Shown piece after piece: positions 42,602-51,516 of a stretch of 62,920 bases of DNA. The notes beneath the pieces were generated by a model. That model saw only the letters and a program-made list of their open reading frames with translations. It made no database searches and had not been told where the DNA came from. Numbering within the stretch: position 1 is the first letter of the stretch; each line of letters opens with the position of its first letter. Made by a program: the position numbers and the translations under genes. Source of the stretch: Nitrososphaerota archaeon (GTDB lineage Archaea > Thermoproteota > Nitrososphaeria > Conexivisphaerales > UBA164); contig WYER01000002.1 of the NCBI GenBank assembly GCA_009903795.1, positions 1 to 62,920 on the forward strand, given 5' to 3'.

Positions 42602-44265
42602 ATAATAATTCCAGAACCAGCAAGGCGCCATCTGTCAGATACCATTCTGCTTAACGCTACCCTGTCACCGCGTAACGCGACAGCTGGTTTCTTCAGTTTT
42701 ATCCTCATAATATCTTTTGTAACTTCTTCCACAACTCCTAAGTTTGTCATTGTGCCTATGTTCAACCTTAAATTTTCTCCAGGTCTCAGCTTTTCATACC
42801 TTACCATTTCCTTCAAGCCTATTACGTATTCAAATAATTCATATTTTATAACGATTTCATTAACAGGGTCAGGCAAAAATCCTACCTTTGCTACGTAGTT
42901 TCCAACCATTACATCGTTTTTGGTAAATATCGGATCAAGCTTGGTACCTATTGCTATAAGTCCACCCGGCAGGACTTCATCTACAAGCCCACTTGAAGTA
43001 GATAAGCTAACCACCTCAGTAACTATTGGTTGATACGTACCCTTTACAGGTATGCCTGGTTTTATCTCTATCTTATCGCCAACCCTTAATTTTCCCTGTT
43101 TCAATGATCCGCCAAGTACTCCTCCTTTGAGGTCAGAAATTTTAGTGCCTGGTTTATTTATGTCAAAAGACCTCAAAACTTGCATGAGAGGTGGTGCGTT
43201 AGGATCTCTTGAAGGAGTAGGTATGTATTCTTCTATAGCTTGTAAAAGGGCGTCAATGTTCAGTTTTTTCTGGGCTGAAACCGGAATTATTGGTACCTGA
43301 TTATAGCCAAAGGAACTCAAAAACTCAACGATCTTGTTATAGTTATTCAAAGCCTGGTTATAAGTTACAAGGTCTACCTTGTTCTGAACAACAACGATGT
43401 TCTTGATTCCTATCATTTTAAGCGCCTGAAGGTGTTCCCTGGTCTGTGGCTGCGGTACGGGTTCATTTGCCGCTATTACTAGGAGAGAACCGTCCATGAG
43501 AGCCGCCCCGCTGAGCATTACTGACATCAAGCTTTCATGTCCTGGCGAGTCTATGAAACTTACAACCCGTCTCAGCTTGGCTTCTCCTTTTAGACAGTTG
43601 CCATCTGTGTTAAATTTTTCTGGTTCAGGAAGCTCAGGACATTCGTAAATAGCAGCATCGGCATATCCTATTTTGATCGTAATTCCCCTTTTGAGTTCTT
43701 CGCTGTGCATGCTCGTCCATTTGCCTGTAATTGCTTCAACCAGCGTTGTATTATGAGAGATTATACCGTGTGAAGAAATAAAATTATGGAAAAACGGTAC
43801 GCTTAAATCAAAAAGATAACCTTCATAATTTTTGGTTATATTTTTTACGACTTTATCTAGTATAAGCTTCTTCCCTTCATAAATTAATATCGATTCATCA
43901 GGTTTAATTGTCTGAGCTTTTTTCCAATGATCCTTTACAAGCAATTTATGTACAGGTGTTACGGATATGGATCTACCGGTTTCGGTTTCTATTGATATTA
44001 TCTTTCCTCTGTACTTCTGGAGATATACAAAACCACGGCTTTTTCTCAAATCTTTTCCGAAAAGAGAAACAGAAGACACAGGAAGCTCAAAAAGCTTTTC
44101 ATTATAAGCTTTTTTGAAATCATAACCTATGATTTCTTTTAATATTTCGCGTCCTGTGTAAAAAGTGTCTCCAATATACGCGCTTTCATCTAAAGTAAGG
44201 CACTTACCATGATCAACGTGACCTGCAGTACCTATGTTAACTTCTGGCTGTTTTGGAATTTTCAA
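42598..44265 (-). CDS. eif2g: Translation initiation factor aIF2 subunit gamma, with intein
   Basis: A 555-residue precursor of the GTPase that brings initiator tRNA to the small ribosomal subunit. The host protein of about 404 residues is complete: P-loop AGHVDHGK-TT (split by the intein after Lys21), GITIKIGYADA, DSPGHESLMS (G3), QNKVDLV (G4), PVSAQKK (G5), then domains II and III. The zinc knuckle, often four Cys, has only two here (YECPELPE and GNCL). The intein at residues 22-172 must splice out for GTP binding. The PIN gene follows with a four-base overlap. Confidence 0.95.
   Translation of the reverse strand: MKIPKQPEVNIGTAGHVDHGKCLTLDESAYIGDTFYTGREILKEIIGYDFKKAYNEKLFELPVSSVSLFGKDLRKSRGFVYLQKYRGKIISIETETGRSISVTPVHKLLVKDHWKKAQTIKPDESILIYEGKKLILDKVVKNITKNYEGYLFDLSVPFFHNFISSHGIISHNTTLVEAITGKWTSMHSEELKRGITIKIGYADAAIYECPELPEPEKFNTDGNCLKGEAKLRRVVSFIDSPGHESLMSVMLSGAALMDGSLLVIAANEPVPQPQTREHLQALKMIGIKNIVVVQNKVDLVTYNQALNNYNKIVEFLSSFGYNQVPIIPVSAQKKLNIDALLQAIEEYIPTPSRDPNAPPLMQVLRSFDINKPGTKISDLKGGVLGGSLKQGKLRVGDKIEIKPGIPVKGTYQPIVTEVVSLSTSSGLVDEVLPGGLIAIGTKLDPIFTKNDVMVGNYVAKVGFLPDPVNEIVIKYELFEYVIGLKEMVRYEKLRPGENLRLNIGTMTNLGVVEEVTKDIMRIKLKKPAVALRGDRVALSRMVSDRWRLAGSGIII
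43750..44202 (-). other. Mini-intein (151 residues) in the aIF2 gamma P-loop
   Basis: The intein begins with Cys (CLTLDESAY) after Lys21 of the P-loop and ends SHGIISHN before Thr173. Splicing blocks can be seen: block A with Cys1, block B VTPVHKLL (T-x-x-H at 82-85), block F YLFDLSVPFFHNFIS with its His at 139, and block G with His150-Asn151. The +1 residue is Thr. There is no room for a homing endonuclease, so it is a mini-intein of the class with Cys1. Removal restores GHVDHGKTTL. Confidence 0.93.
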
Positions 44266-44353
44266 TCTTCAATCATTTAAGCTATTAATGGCTATAAACT
44301 TATCTCTCGTAATTGAGAGTATCGCTTAAAAACGTACAATCAAGAGATAATCT

Positions 44354-45487
44354 GTGGAAAAATACTCAATTGTAAGCATTTCAATAATATTTAGCAGAGC
44401 CGTTTACAGCATGTACTGGGTTTATCTTTCTCCAGCTTACATCTACTACATGCAGGAATTTTCAATACCCAAATCTTTTCTGGGATACATATCGTGGTCA
44501 TTCATAGTTGGATCTGCTGTAACTCAAATGCCAGCGTCCTATTTAGCTTCCTGCAGGGGGCCCGTAAAGGTTTACCTGTTAGGCCTTTTTTTGCTTTCGT
44601 TTTCCGGCATATTCTCAGCTTTCAGTTTTAACTTTCAGATGCTTCTCATAACAAGAATTATAGCAGGGGCAGGAGCAGGGCTTTTCTTTTCCACTGCTGG
44701 GTACGTTCTCTCTTATATAAATCAGAAAAGGCTGGGTTTTTGGATGGGTGTCTACAACGCGGCCTTTGCTGTCGGAGCTATAACGGCTTATGCTTATGGT
44801 ATGTTATACACTTATACAAACTGGAAAGTTCTCGTATCTCTAATGTCATTTTTTGGAGTTATGGTTACACTAACAGATTACTTTCTGTTAAGAAGTATGA
44901 ATATAAAAATTGAAATCGATACGAAGAGACCAAAAATCACCAAAAACATAAAGCCGCTCCTAGTTGCTGTAGCTATTTCAGGTTTCTGGGGGACTTACTA
45001 TGCTGCGGAAACGCTGCTTCCTTCTTACTTTGCGATCGTAAACGGTTCAGTAAAATTTGGCAACGAAGTTACCATAATGTTACTGGTTTTCAGCTTTGTC
45101 GGAGGTTTCTTCAATTATTTTTATGACGTTTCACCATCTAAAAGGCTTTTCCTGTTTGTAACGGTTTTTCTCGGCGGTATCGGGTTCCTTATGTTTAGCT
45201 CAAAAGAACTTTTTTATTTAGGTCTGTTTTTGATAGGTTTTTTTGACGAGATGGCTTTTTCGGCTTTGTATGCTATTTCACTCCAGCTTTCAGAAGAAAA
45301 GTATTCAGCAATGGCTTTATCGGTAGTTAATTTCATAAACATGGTTCTTGGGATGTGGATTTCTATAGTATTTTCATACTCAATGGTTTATCTGGCCAAA
45401 TACCTGTGGCTGTTGATGTTTCTCATAACAGTCATTCCTTCTGTACCTCTTTTGCACAAATATTTTGAACCAAACAAGTCAAAGTAA
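44354..45487 (+). CDS. MFS transporter
   Basis: A 377-residue membrane protein with about 12 helices. After helix 2 is a short cytoplasmic loop (YLASCRGPVKVYLLG) in place of the classic MFS motif, and helix 4 has RIIAGAGAGLFFS with a G-rich stretch typical of MFS. The central loop (about residues 185-200, RSMNIKIEIDTKRPKITKN) is basic. The start is a GTG. It could export or import a small molecule; nothing here names it. The gene starts divergently from aIF2 gamma with 89 bases between, and a decayed insertion element follows. Confidence 0.85.
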   Translation: MEKYSIVSISIIFSRAVYSMYWVYLSPAYIYYMQEFSIPKSFLGYISWSFIVGSAVTQMPASYLASCRGPVKVYLLGLFLLSFSGIFSAFSFNFQMLLITRIIAGAGAGLFFSTAGYVLSYINQKRLGFWMGVYNAAFAVGAITAYAYGMLYTYTNWKVLVSLMSFFGVMVTLTDYFLLRSMNIKIEIDTKRPKITKNIKPLLVAVAISGFWGTYYAAETLLPSYFAIVNGSVKFGNEVTIMLLVFSFVGGFFNYFYDVSPSKRLFLFVTVFLGGIGFLMFSSKELFYLGLFLIGFFDEMAFSALYAISLQLSEEKYSAMALSVVNFINMVLGMWISIVFSYSMVYLAKYLWLLMFLITVIPSVPLLHKYFEPNKSK

Positions 45488-45526
45488 TTGTTAAGCTTCA
45501 TCTTTTTACAAGAGAACCCGTCCGTA

Positions 45527-46075
45527 ACAGTAGATCAAAACTTTTTATTGCAAAGTGGCTGTTTAACGTTATGGTCATAAACAGCATTTGTGATCAAATA
45601 ATAGTTACAAGTACTTATTATGCATTTATGGCTCTATCAAAAAGGCTATGAATATAAAGGCTCTAGTTAACAAAGAGAAAATAATAATTCTTTATTCAAT
45701 AACGAACTTTTTATGTTAAGGGACTGCTTCACTAATTTATGTATGCGGACAAAATGTAAGGAACAACCTAAAAGAGTAGTACCCAGAAAGAGTTCTAAAG
45801 TAAAATTAAGACTGGCAAGACATAATGTTCTATAGCCAAGTTGAATGAGTAAAAGGGACTAATCATAATCAGTTCGCAACGGCAGCTTTCGTTATTAGAG
45901 ATAAAAAGTTAACAGTTGCTGTTACGCCATTAAATAACAAAAGGATGATTTATGTTAATCAGCACAATTTAATGGTTTACTAAGCCTTGCCTAAAACTTT
46001 TTGGGTAAAAATAGCGTTAATATCTGGCATGATAACAAAACCATTATAAAAATCAACAAAAGTTTTGGTCTATTA
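45527..46075. mobile_element. Decayed insertion element, copy A
   Basis: A gene-free stretch of about 550 bases whose ends are inverted repeats: acagtagatcaaaactttt at the left (from 45527) and aaaagttttggtctatta at the right (to about 46074). Patches of translated sequence, such as FATAAFVIRDKKLTVAVTPLNNK on the plus strand (about 45868-45940), resemble DDE transposases of archaeal IS4-like groups, but stop codons break it. A related, shorter copy is at 53977-54376, so this is an old family with no working gene here. Confidence 0.6.
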
Positions 46076-46136
46076 ATAAGAGCAGGTAGTTTACAAGCTC
46101 GTATAAATTCTCTTTTTTTTGTTGATTAATTAAAAC

Positions 46137-46145
46137 ATATAAAAT
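46137..46145 (+). promoter_or_regulatory. TATA box of the SpeB-like gene
   Basis: atataaaat ends 18 bases before the ATG at 46164, just downstream of the decayed insertion element. Confidence 0.45.
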
Positions 46146-46163
46146 CGATGGTCACAAAGGATA

Positions 46164-47027
46164 ATGATGAGCTATCGCGAGCTTTTTATTTCGTCGTCTC
46201 CAAAAATTTCAACTGGTAACGAAAGTTCAAAAGTTTACATAATGGGTGTGCCTTTTGATTTTACTACATCTTACAGACCAGGCTCAAGGTTTGGGCCACT
46301 TGCTGTTAGACAGGCCTATTGGAACATAGAAATAGTGGATCGCAAGCTAAACGTAAACGCTGAAAAAATACAAATCTTTGATATTGGCGATCTATCATAT
46401 TTTGCTAACAGCGATGAGATGATAAACAGCTTATCGAAGGTTTCAAAAGAAGTATTTTCAGAAAACAAGGTTCTTGGCACAATAGGCGGTGAACACCTGA
46501 TTACATATCCGATTTTAAAAGGTCTAAAAAACGTATCTCTGGTTGTTTTTGATGCTCATCTTGACTTAAGGGACACTCTTTATGGGCTTAAAATATCACA
46601 TGCGACTTTTTTGAGAAGACTTCTAGAAGATAACAAAAGCTTAAAAGTTTATCATATAGGGTCTCACACCTTTGTAGACGAGGAATTAGATTTTGCGATG
46701 TCCCACGGTGTTGATTTATATACTTATTATGATATAACGGAAAAGAAGATAGAATCCCTTAAAAACATAATAAGAGATGATGAAGAAATTTACGTTTCTG
46801 TAGACATGGACGTGCTGGATCCATCGTGCGCTCCGGGCGTGGCAAATCCCGAGCCGGAAGGTCTTAATTATGAAATGCTTTTTAACCTTTTGAGGTCTTT
46901 AAAAGGAAAGAAAATAATAGGTTTTGATGTGGTAGAGACTAATCCTTTGCTAGATCCTTCCGGTATAACTTCTATAGCAGCCGCTAAAGTTCTTTCTTTG
47001 CTTATCATAGATTCCGCGGGTGTCTAA
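46164..47027 (+). CDS. speB: Ureohydrolase (agmatinase/arginase family)
   Basis: A 287-residue ureohydrolase. The metal-binding residues are in GGEHLITYP (His near residue 113), FDAHLDLRD (Asp, His, Asp near 131-137) and SVDMDVLDPSCAPG (two Asp near 212-214), with a GxD-V-E-T end (FDVVETNPLLDPSG). The family splits guanidino groups into urea and an amine; agmatinase is the usual archaeal activity and leads to putrescine. Two in-frame ATG codons (46164, 46167) precede it. It overlaps the next gene by eight bases. Confidence 0.9.
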   Translation: MMSYRELFISSSPKISTGNESSKVYIMGVPFDFTTSYRPGSRFGPLAVRQAYWNIEIVDRKLNVNAEKIQIFDIGDLSYFANSDEMINSLSKVSKEVFSENKVLGTIGGEHLITYPILKGLKNVSLVVFDAHLDLRDTLYGLKISHATFLRRLLEDNKSLKVYHIGSHTFVDEELDFAMSHGVDLYTYYDITEKKIESLKNIIRDDEEIYVSVDMDVLDPSCAPGVANPEPEGLNYEMLFNLLRSLKGKKIIGFDVVETNPLLDPSGITSIAAAKVLSLLIIDSAGV

Positions 47028-47607
47028 ATTGCCAGATTTTGTTAGGGATTATATAGACCCAGTAACTTTCAAAGTTGGGAAGGCTCTTGGAAGAGTTATT
47101 AAGAATCCAAACGTAATAACTATTACAGGTTTTTTTATAGGGGCGCTTACGGGGCCGCTGCTTTATTTAAAGTTTGTTTATCTTGCGGTTTTTGCGCTGA
47201 TAGTATCAGGAGTGTTTGACATGCTTGATGGAGCAGTAGCAAGAGCATTAAACAAAATTACAAAAAAAGGAGCTTTTTTAGATTCCAACCTAGACCGGCT
47301 TGTAGAGGCATCGCTTTATTTAGGCATAAGCGTTTATCAACCAGGCCTCGCAATCTATTCGTTCCTAGCCTTTGTATTTTCTATCATGGTTAGCTATTCA
47401 AGGGCAAGAGTAGAGGGTCTTACTCATGGAGTAAGGCCTAAATCGATAGAATTAGGAGAAAGAGGAATAAGGCTTTTGATAATGATAATAGCGATGCTTT
47501 TAGGTTACATTTTTTACGGGCTTTTAATAGTTATAGTATTAGCTTTTGAGACATTTATGGAAAGACTAATACTTTATTATAGGTTTCTAGCATTTCAAAA
47601 CAATTAA
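47020..47607 (+). CDS. CDP-alcohol phosphatidyltransferase (archaetidylinositol-phosphate synthase-like)
   Basis: A 195-residue membrane enzyme. The family signature DG-x2-AR-x8-G-x3-D-x3-D shows as LDGAVARALNKITKKGAF with SNLDR, near residue 69 onward. Four to six helices surround it. It joins a CDP-activated archaeal lipid to an alcohol such as inositol phosphate, making membrane lipid headgroups. The start is a GTG overlapping the ureohydrolase gene by eight bases. Confidence 0.88.
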   Translation: MSKLPDFVRDYIDPVTFKVGKALGRVIKNPNVITITGFFIGALTGPLLYLKFVYLAVFALIVSGVFDMLDGAVARALNKITKKGAFLDSNLDRLVEASLYLGISVYQPGLAIYSFLAFVFSIMVSYSRARVEGLTHGVRPKSIELGERGIRLLIMIIAMLLGYIFYGLLIVIVLAFETFMERLILYYRFLAFQNN

Positions 47608-47672
47608 AAGCGTTGCTTTTTCGTGAAAGATCCGAAATAATTAAAAGTATCCAATTTTTTTTCCTTTCTAGC

Positions 47673-48248
47673 TTGAAAATTTTAGCACTGCACGGTAAAG
47701 GCTCTGATCCAGTCAAAATAGCATGGTTAACTTCCTCGTTGAAGATTTTTGGAAATGTTGACGCTCCCTACGTTGATATAGAGGCTAGCGAGTTCCTCAA
47801 ATCTTACCTAAAGGCAGAATATGATATTGTGGCTGGACATTCAAGGGGAGGTACTTACGCATTGCTTTATTCTGCTTTTAAGGGCAAACCAGTAATAGCT
47901 ATTTCTTCCCCTTCTGACAGGTTAAAACAGTTAGAGTATTTAAAAGAGTTCCAAGCGGGTACAGTTCAAAAAAGGCTTTACGAAGATCTTCAAAAATTAC
48001 CAAAAGAGTACTTGGCTGAGACATCGCCAATTAATTATGCTGATAAGATCAAAAACGCGCTTTTAATTCATGGTAGTGAAGACGACATAGTGCCGGTACA
48101 GCAGAGCAAAGAACTATGCAAAAAGATAGTCGACTCAGGAGGGAAATGCTTGTTTTACGTTATAAAAATGAGACATTCGCCCCCAGCATCCCTCTATGAC
48201 GAAATACATAAAATTATAGAAAGCTGGGTGAGGAACAATGTCAGCTGA
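47673..48248 (+). CDS. Alpha/beta hydrolase
   Basis: A 191-residue alpha/beta hydrolase. The oxyanion stretch is ILALHGKGSDP at the start, the nucleophile Ser is in AGHSRGGTYAL near residue 63, the acid is likely in HGSEDDIVPVQQS near 141, and the catalytic His is in MRHSPPAS near 172. An in-frame TTG at 47613 would add 20 hydrophobic residues with no family match; I prefer the TTG at 47673, with an aattaaaag box 25-35 bases upstream. Substrate unknown. The next gene overlaps by 11 bases. Confidence 0.75.
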   Translation: MKILALHGKGSDPVKIAWLTSSLKIFGNVDAPYVDIEASEFLKSYLKAEYDIVAGHSRGGTYALLYSAFKGKPVIAISSPSDRLKQLEYLKEFQAGTVQKRLYEDLQKLPKEYLAETSPINYADKIKNALLIHGSEDDIVPVQQSKELCKKIVDSGGKCLFYVIKMRHSPPASLYDEIHKIIESWVRNNVS

Positions 48249-49395
48249 AAAGTACATAGACGATGCTTTAAAAGGAGAATATGGAGAAGCGGCAATGATA
48301 GCTGCTAAAATTTTAGTTGCTACAGGAAAAGCTTCAAGGTCAAAAGGGTTTATAAAAATATCCTCCGCGCATATATCAGGGATCAACTATCATAACATAG
48401 GCGACGCAGGCCTTGAACTTCTGAAAGACATTTCCAAAGTTGCCAGGTTTAGCGTTCCAACCTCTATAAATCCGTGCGGAGCTCCTGTTCTTGAAACTGA
48501 CAAAGCTTTCAGTAAAGAATTGGTTGAGAAACAGAAGGCTATCTACGATGCTTTTATTAAGATGGGCGCAAAAAATTCATGCACATGTGTGCCTTATGAA
48601 GGATTAAACGTGCCAAAAAGGGGGGAACACGTTAGCTGGGCAGAAAGCTCAGCTGTGGTCTACGGCAACTCGGTTTTAGGTATATACACCAACAAAGAAG
48701 GAGGGCTAAGCGCGCTCGCCTCAGCTATACTGGGCCTTACTCCCTACTACGGAATGCATGTGGATGAAAACAGGAAGCCTAAAAAGATAATACAGTTGCA
48801 TTTTCAGATAAACGGCAATATAAGATACGGAGCGCTGGGTTACTTTATAGGTAAATTTACAAAAGACATAGTAGGAATAATAGGGATAGCTTCAGCTAAA
48901 AAAGGGGAGCTTAAAGCGCTTTCAGCTTCAATAGGTACTTACGGTTCCCAGCCAATGTTTGTTATTGAACCACGTACTGATGAAGCAGAAATAGTGCCTT
49001 TAGAAAAAAACCAACTAGATGAAGCAGTTTCCGAGCTAAGTGATGAAGCGGAACCGCAAGCCATAATACTGGGTTGTCCTTTCTTATCTGCTGAAGAAGT
49101 GAAAATGCTTGCTGAGCTTGTCAGAGGAAAAAGGTTTGACATACCAACGTATTTGTTCATTGATAGGACTAGCTTTAACGAGCTGTCCCAGGAGGAAAAA
49201 GAAACATTGCATGCTTCAGGAGCAAAACTGTATTTTGACGTATGTCCTAGTTTATCGTATTTGCCAGAAACTTTTGGTTATACAAACGTCGTAAGCAACA
49301 GCGCAAAACACTATTTTTACACAAAGCATCAGTCAAACGTAAAAGTAAAGCTGATGGACATTGAAGAAATTGTTGACAAGCATGTAAAAAAATGA
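48238..49395 (+). CDS. Phosphomevalonate dehydratase large subunit (aconitase X)
   Basis: A 385-residue aconitase-X (formerly DUF521) protein. Family-typical stretches are GFIKISSAHISGINYHNIGDAG, SCTCVPYEGLNVP, GEHVSWAESSAVVYGNSVLG and GLTPYYGMHV. The Cys residues in SCTC and the later ILGCPFLS can hold the iron-sulphur cluster. In archaea with the modified mevalonate pathway, this protein and a small partner (DUF126) dehydrate 5-phosphomevalonate. The small partner is not in the window. The mevalonate kinase and isopentenyl phosphate kinase genes at 53061 and 54464 supply neighbouring steps. Confidence 0.9.
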   Translation: MSAEKYIDDALKGEYGEAAMIAAKILVATGKASRSKGFIKISSAHISGINYHNIGDAGLELLKDISKVARFSVPTSINPCGAPVLETDKAFSKELVEKQKAIYDAFIKMGAKNSCTCVPYEGLNVPKRGEHVSWAESSAVVYGNSVLGIYTNKEGGLSALASAILGLTPYYGMHVDENRKPKKIIQLHFQINGNIRYGALGYFIGKFTKDIVGIIGIASAKKGELKALSASIGTYGSQPMFVIEPRTDEAEIVPLEKNQLDEAVSELSDEAEPQAIILGCPFLSAEEVKMLAELVRGKRFDIPTYLFIDRTSFNELSQEEKETLHASGAKLYFDVCPSLSYLPETFGYTNVVSNSAKHYFYTKHQSNVKVKLMDIEEIVDKHVKK

Positions 49396-49435
49396 GCATA
49401 TAAACCGATATATTTGGGGCAAAAAATGACATTTT

Positions 49436-49978
49436 ATGCAGGGATGGATAAAAGTATACACTGGACCAATGTTCAGCAGAAAGACTGAAGAATTGCTGAT
49501 CGAGCTCAGAAGGTATGATCTTGCAAAAAAGAAGATAATACTGTTCAAGCATGCAATAGATAACAGGTACGGGGAAGAATATGTTACAAGTCATGACGGC
49601 AGAAAGATGAAGGCAATCAAGGTTTCAGATCCTTCAGAAATCTACAACATTGGAAAGGAATATGAGGTCATAGGAATAGACGAAGCACAGTTTTTTGATA
49701 ATGAAATTGTTGATGTTGTGAACAGGCTTGCTGATGAAGGCAAGCGCATAGTAATAGCAGGATTAGACAAGAATTTTCTAGGAAAACCTTTTGGACCTAT
49801 GCCTTTGCTTCTTGCTATTGCTGATGAAGTTATCAAGTTAACTGCTGTTTGTCCTGTTTGCGGAGAACCAGCAACTTTTACTATACGTAAAAGTAAGGAA
49901 GAGCAAGAGATCCTTATAGGAGGGTATGACCATTATGAACCCAGGTGTAGAGTTCATCATCATATATTATTAAGGTAA
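49436..49978 (+). CDS. tdk: Thymidine kinase
   Basis: A 180-residue type II thymidine kinase. It has the P-loop TGPMFSRKTEELL (residues 8-20), the DEAQFF motif near 82, the lasso region with AGLDKNFLGKPFG near 105, and a zinc site (CPVCGEP near 142 and CRVHH near 173). It phosphorylates thymidine to dTMP for DNA synthesis from salvaged nucleoside. The C-terminal His residues take the place of one usual Cys. It follows aconitase X after 40 bases. Confidence 0.92.
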   Translation: MQGWIKVYTGPMFSRKTEELLIELRRYDLAKKKIILFKHAIDNRYGEEYVTSHDGRKMKAIKVSDPSEIYNIGKEYEVIGIDEAQFFDNEIVDVVNRLADEGKRIVIAGLDKNFLGKPFGPMPLLLAIADEVIKLTAVCPVCGEPATFTIRKSKEEQEILIGGYDHYEPRCRVHHHILLR

Positions 49979-50037
49979 AATTAAAGCGTATTGTAACTGA
50001 TTCTTTCAAAATAAAAAATTTAAGTTAATTAGAAAAA

Positions 50038-50045
50038 TTTATATT
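50038..50045 (+). promoter_or_regulatory. TATA box of the rpoN - eno - rps2 unit
   Basis: tttatatt ends 22 bases before the rpoN ATG at 50068. Genes up to 53022 follow with overlaps or no gap. Confidence 0.55.
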
Positions 50046-50067
50046 TAGAGCTATTTTAACTAGTTCG

Positions 50068-50298
50068 ATGCTTTCACCAATAAGATGTTTTAGCTGTGGC
50101 GCTTTACTTGGCGATAAGTATGAAAAGTTTAATGCTCTTGTTGCTAAAGGTATGGAACCTTCAAAGGCTCTGGATAAATTAGGAATCAAAAGATACTGCT
50201 GTAGAAGAATGATTTTGAGCAATTTTGAGGCTATAAACAAGATGCTTCCTTATGCTGAGGCAGCAGCCCTTTTAAATGATAAGGGGGATGAGATTTAG
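50068..50298 (+). CDS. rpoN: RNA polymerase subunit N (Rpb10)
   Basis: A 76-residue RNA polymerase subunit that helps hold the large subunits in place. Four Cys bind zinc: Cys7 and Cys10 (RCFSCG) and the pair in KRYCCRRM at 44-45. The middle (LGDKYEKFNAL and ALDKLGIKRYC) and the length match archaeal RpoN. The enolase gene begins directly at the next base. Confidence 0.95.
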   Translation: MLSPIRCFSCGALLGDKYEKFNALVAKGMEPSKALDKLGIKRYCCRRMILSNFEAINKMLPYAEAAALLNDKGDEI

Positions 50299-51516
50299 TT
50301 GGAAATAACAGACGTTAAGATTCTTCCCAGCTTTACGAGCAGAGGGGATGAAACAGTAGAGGCAACAGTCTTTATAAAAAACTATAAAGCAACTGTAACT
50401 GCACCTGCTGGTGCTAGTACAGGCGAAACTGAAGTGATACACATGCCAAAAGGTGGATTTTCAACAGTGGAAAAGAACTTTGATAAGAAAAAGCTTTTAG
50501 GCGTTGATGCGGCAGATCTAAAGGCCGTTTATGAGGCTCTCGTTGAGATAGGGGGTTCTGATAAATTTGAAAAAATAGGCGGAGCTACAGCCTTTGCAGT
50601 ATCCGTAGCAGCTGTTGCAGCCGAATCTCTGGCTTCAGGCAAACCATTTTACTCGCTTATTGGTTTTGAACCGAGAATACCTTATCCCATTGGGAATGTG
50701 CTAGGAGGAGGTAAGCATGCAGGAGCTGGCTCTCCAGACATACAGGAATTTTTGTCAAGCCCTGTAGGAGCAAAGAACGCTTTTGAAGCTATTGCATTAA
50801 ACCTTAAAGTTCACAAGGAAGTTAAAAAAGAAATAGAAAAAAGGGATCCAATGTTTGCTGGCGGCAAAGGTGACGAAGGTGCGTGGGCTCCAAGGCTTAA
50901 GGACGAAGAGGCGCTAGAGGTAGTCCGAACGGCCATAGACAGGGTTTCAAAAGACTATGGCGTCAGGATAATAATGGGGCTAGATTTTGCCGCATCGACT
51001 CTTTACGAAAACGGTTTTTACAACTATGCGAGAAAGGGCAAAAAACTTTCTAAAGAGGATCAGTTTAAGTATGTAGAAGATATAATAAGCAAATATGATC
51101 TTAAGTATGTAGAAGATCCTTTCTTTGAAGAGGATTTTGAGTCTTTTGCTGAGCTTACAAAAAGTTCGAAAGCGCTGGTAGTAGGTGATGACATCTTTAC
51201 AACGAACTACAAGAGGTTAGAAAAAGGAGTTAAAATAGGGGCTGCAAATGCAGTAATTCTCAAAGTAAATCAAGTAGGCACGTTGTACCAGGCAAAGCTT
51301 TTCGCTGAGGTTGCTCATAAGAACAATTATGTAGTGATAACTTCTCACAGAAGCGGAGATGTATGTGAAGGTTATCTTGCGGATATAGCTGTAGGTATGA
51401 AATCATCATTAATAAAGAGTGGGGTTGTTGGAGGGGAAAGAATGTCAAAACTTATAAGGTTAGCAAGAATAAATGAAGAAAATGCAAGCATACCTCTTTG
51501 GAGGCCGAACATATAA
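50299..51516 (+). CDS. eno: Enolase
   Basis: A 405-residue enolase. The catalytic and metal residues are kept: GGGKHAGAGSPDIQEF (His and Glu, about 136-150), KGDEGAWAP (Glu near 195), metal Asp in GLDFAAS, EDPF and GDDIF, and KVNQVGT (Lys near 319), followed by SHRSGD. Some usually fixed positions differ: the N-terminal segment is TSRGDETVEAT instead of DSRGNPTVEV, and the loop after SHRSGD reads VCEGY. The start is a TTG right after the rpoN stop codon. The rps2 ATG overlaps its last base. Confidence 0.93.
   Translation: MEITDVKILPSFTSRGDETVEATVFIKNYKATVTAPAGASTGETEVIHMPKGGFSTVEKNFDKKKLLGVDAADLKAVYEALVEIGGSDKFEKIGGATAFAVSVAAVAAESLASGKPFYSLIGFEPRIPYPIGNVLGGGKHAGAGSPDIQEFLSSPVGAKNAFEAIALNLKVHKEVKKEIEKRDPMFAGGKGDEGAWAPRLKDEEALEVVRTAIDRVSKDYGVRIIMGLDFAASTLYENGFYNYARKGKKLSKEDQFKYVEDIISKYDLKYVEDPFFEEDFESFAELTKSSKALVVGDDIFTTNYKRLEKGVKIGAANAVILKVNQVGTLYQAKLFAEVAHKNNYVVITSHRSGDVCEGYLADIAVGMKSSLIKSGVVGGERMSKLIRLARINEENASIPLWRPNI

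Noticed and set aside
42602-42631. Longer PIN protein starting at an upstream in-frame ATG
   Set aside because: The extra ten residues lie in the aIF2 gamma gene and do not resemble the family, whereas the ATG at 42601 gives a typical ATGA overlap.
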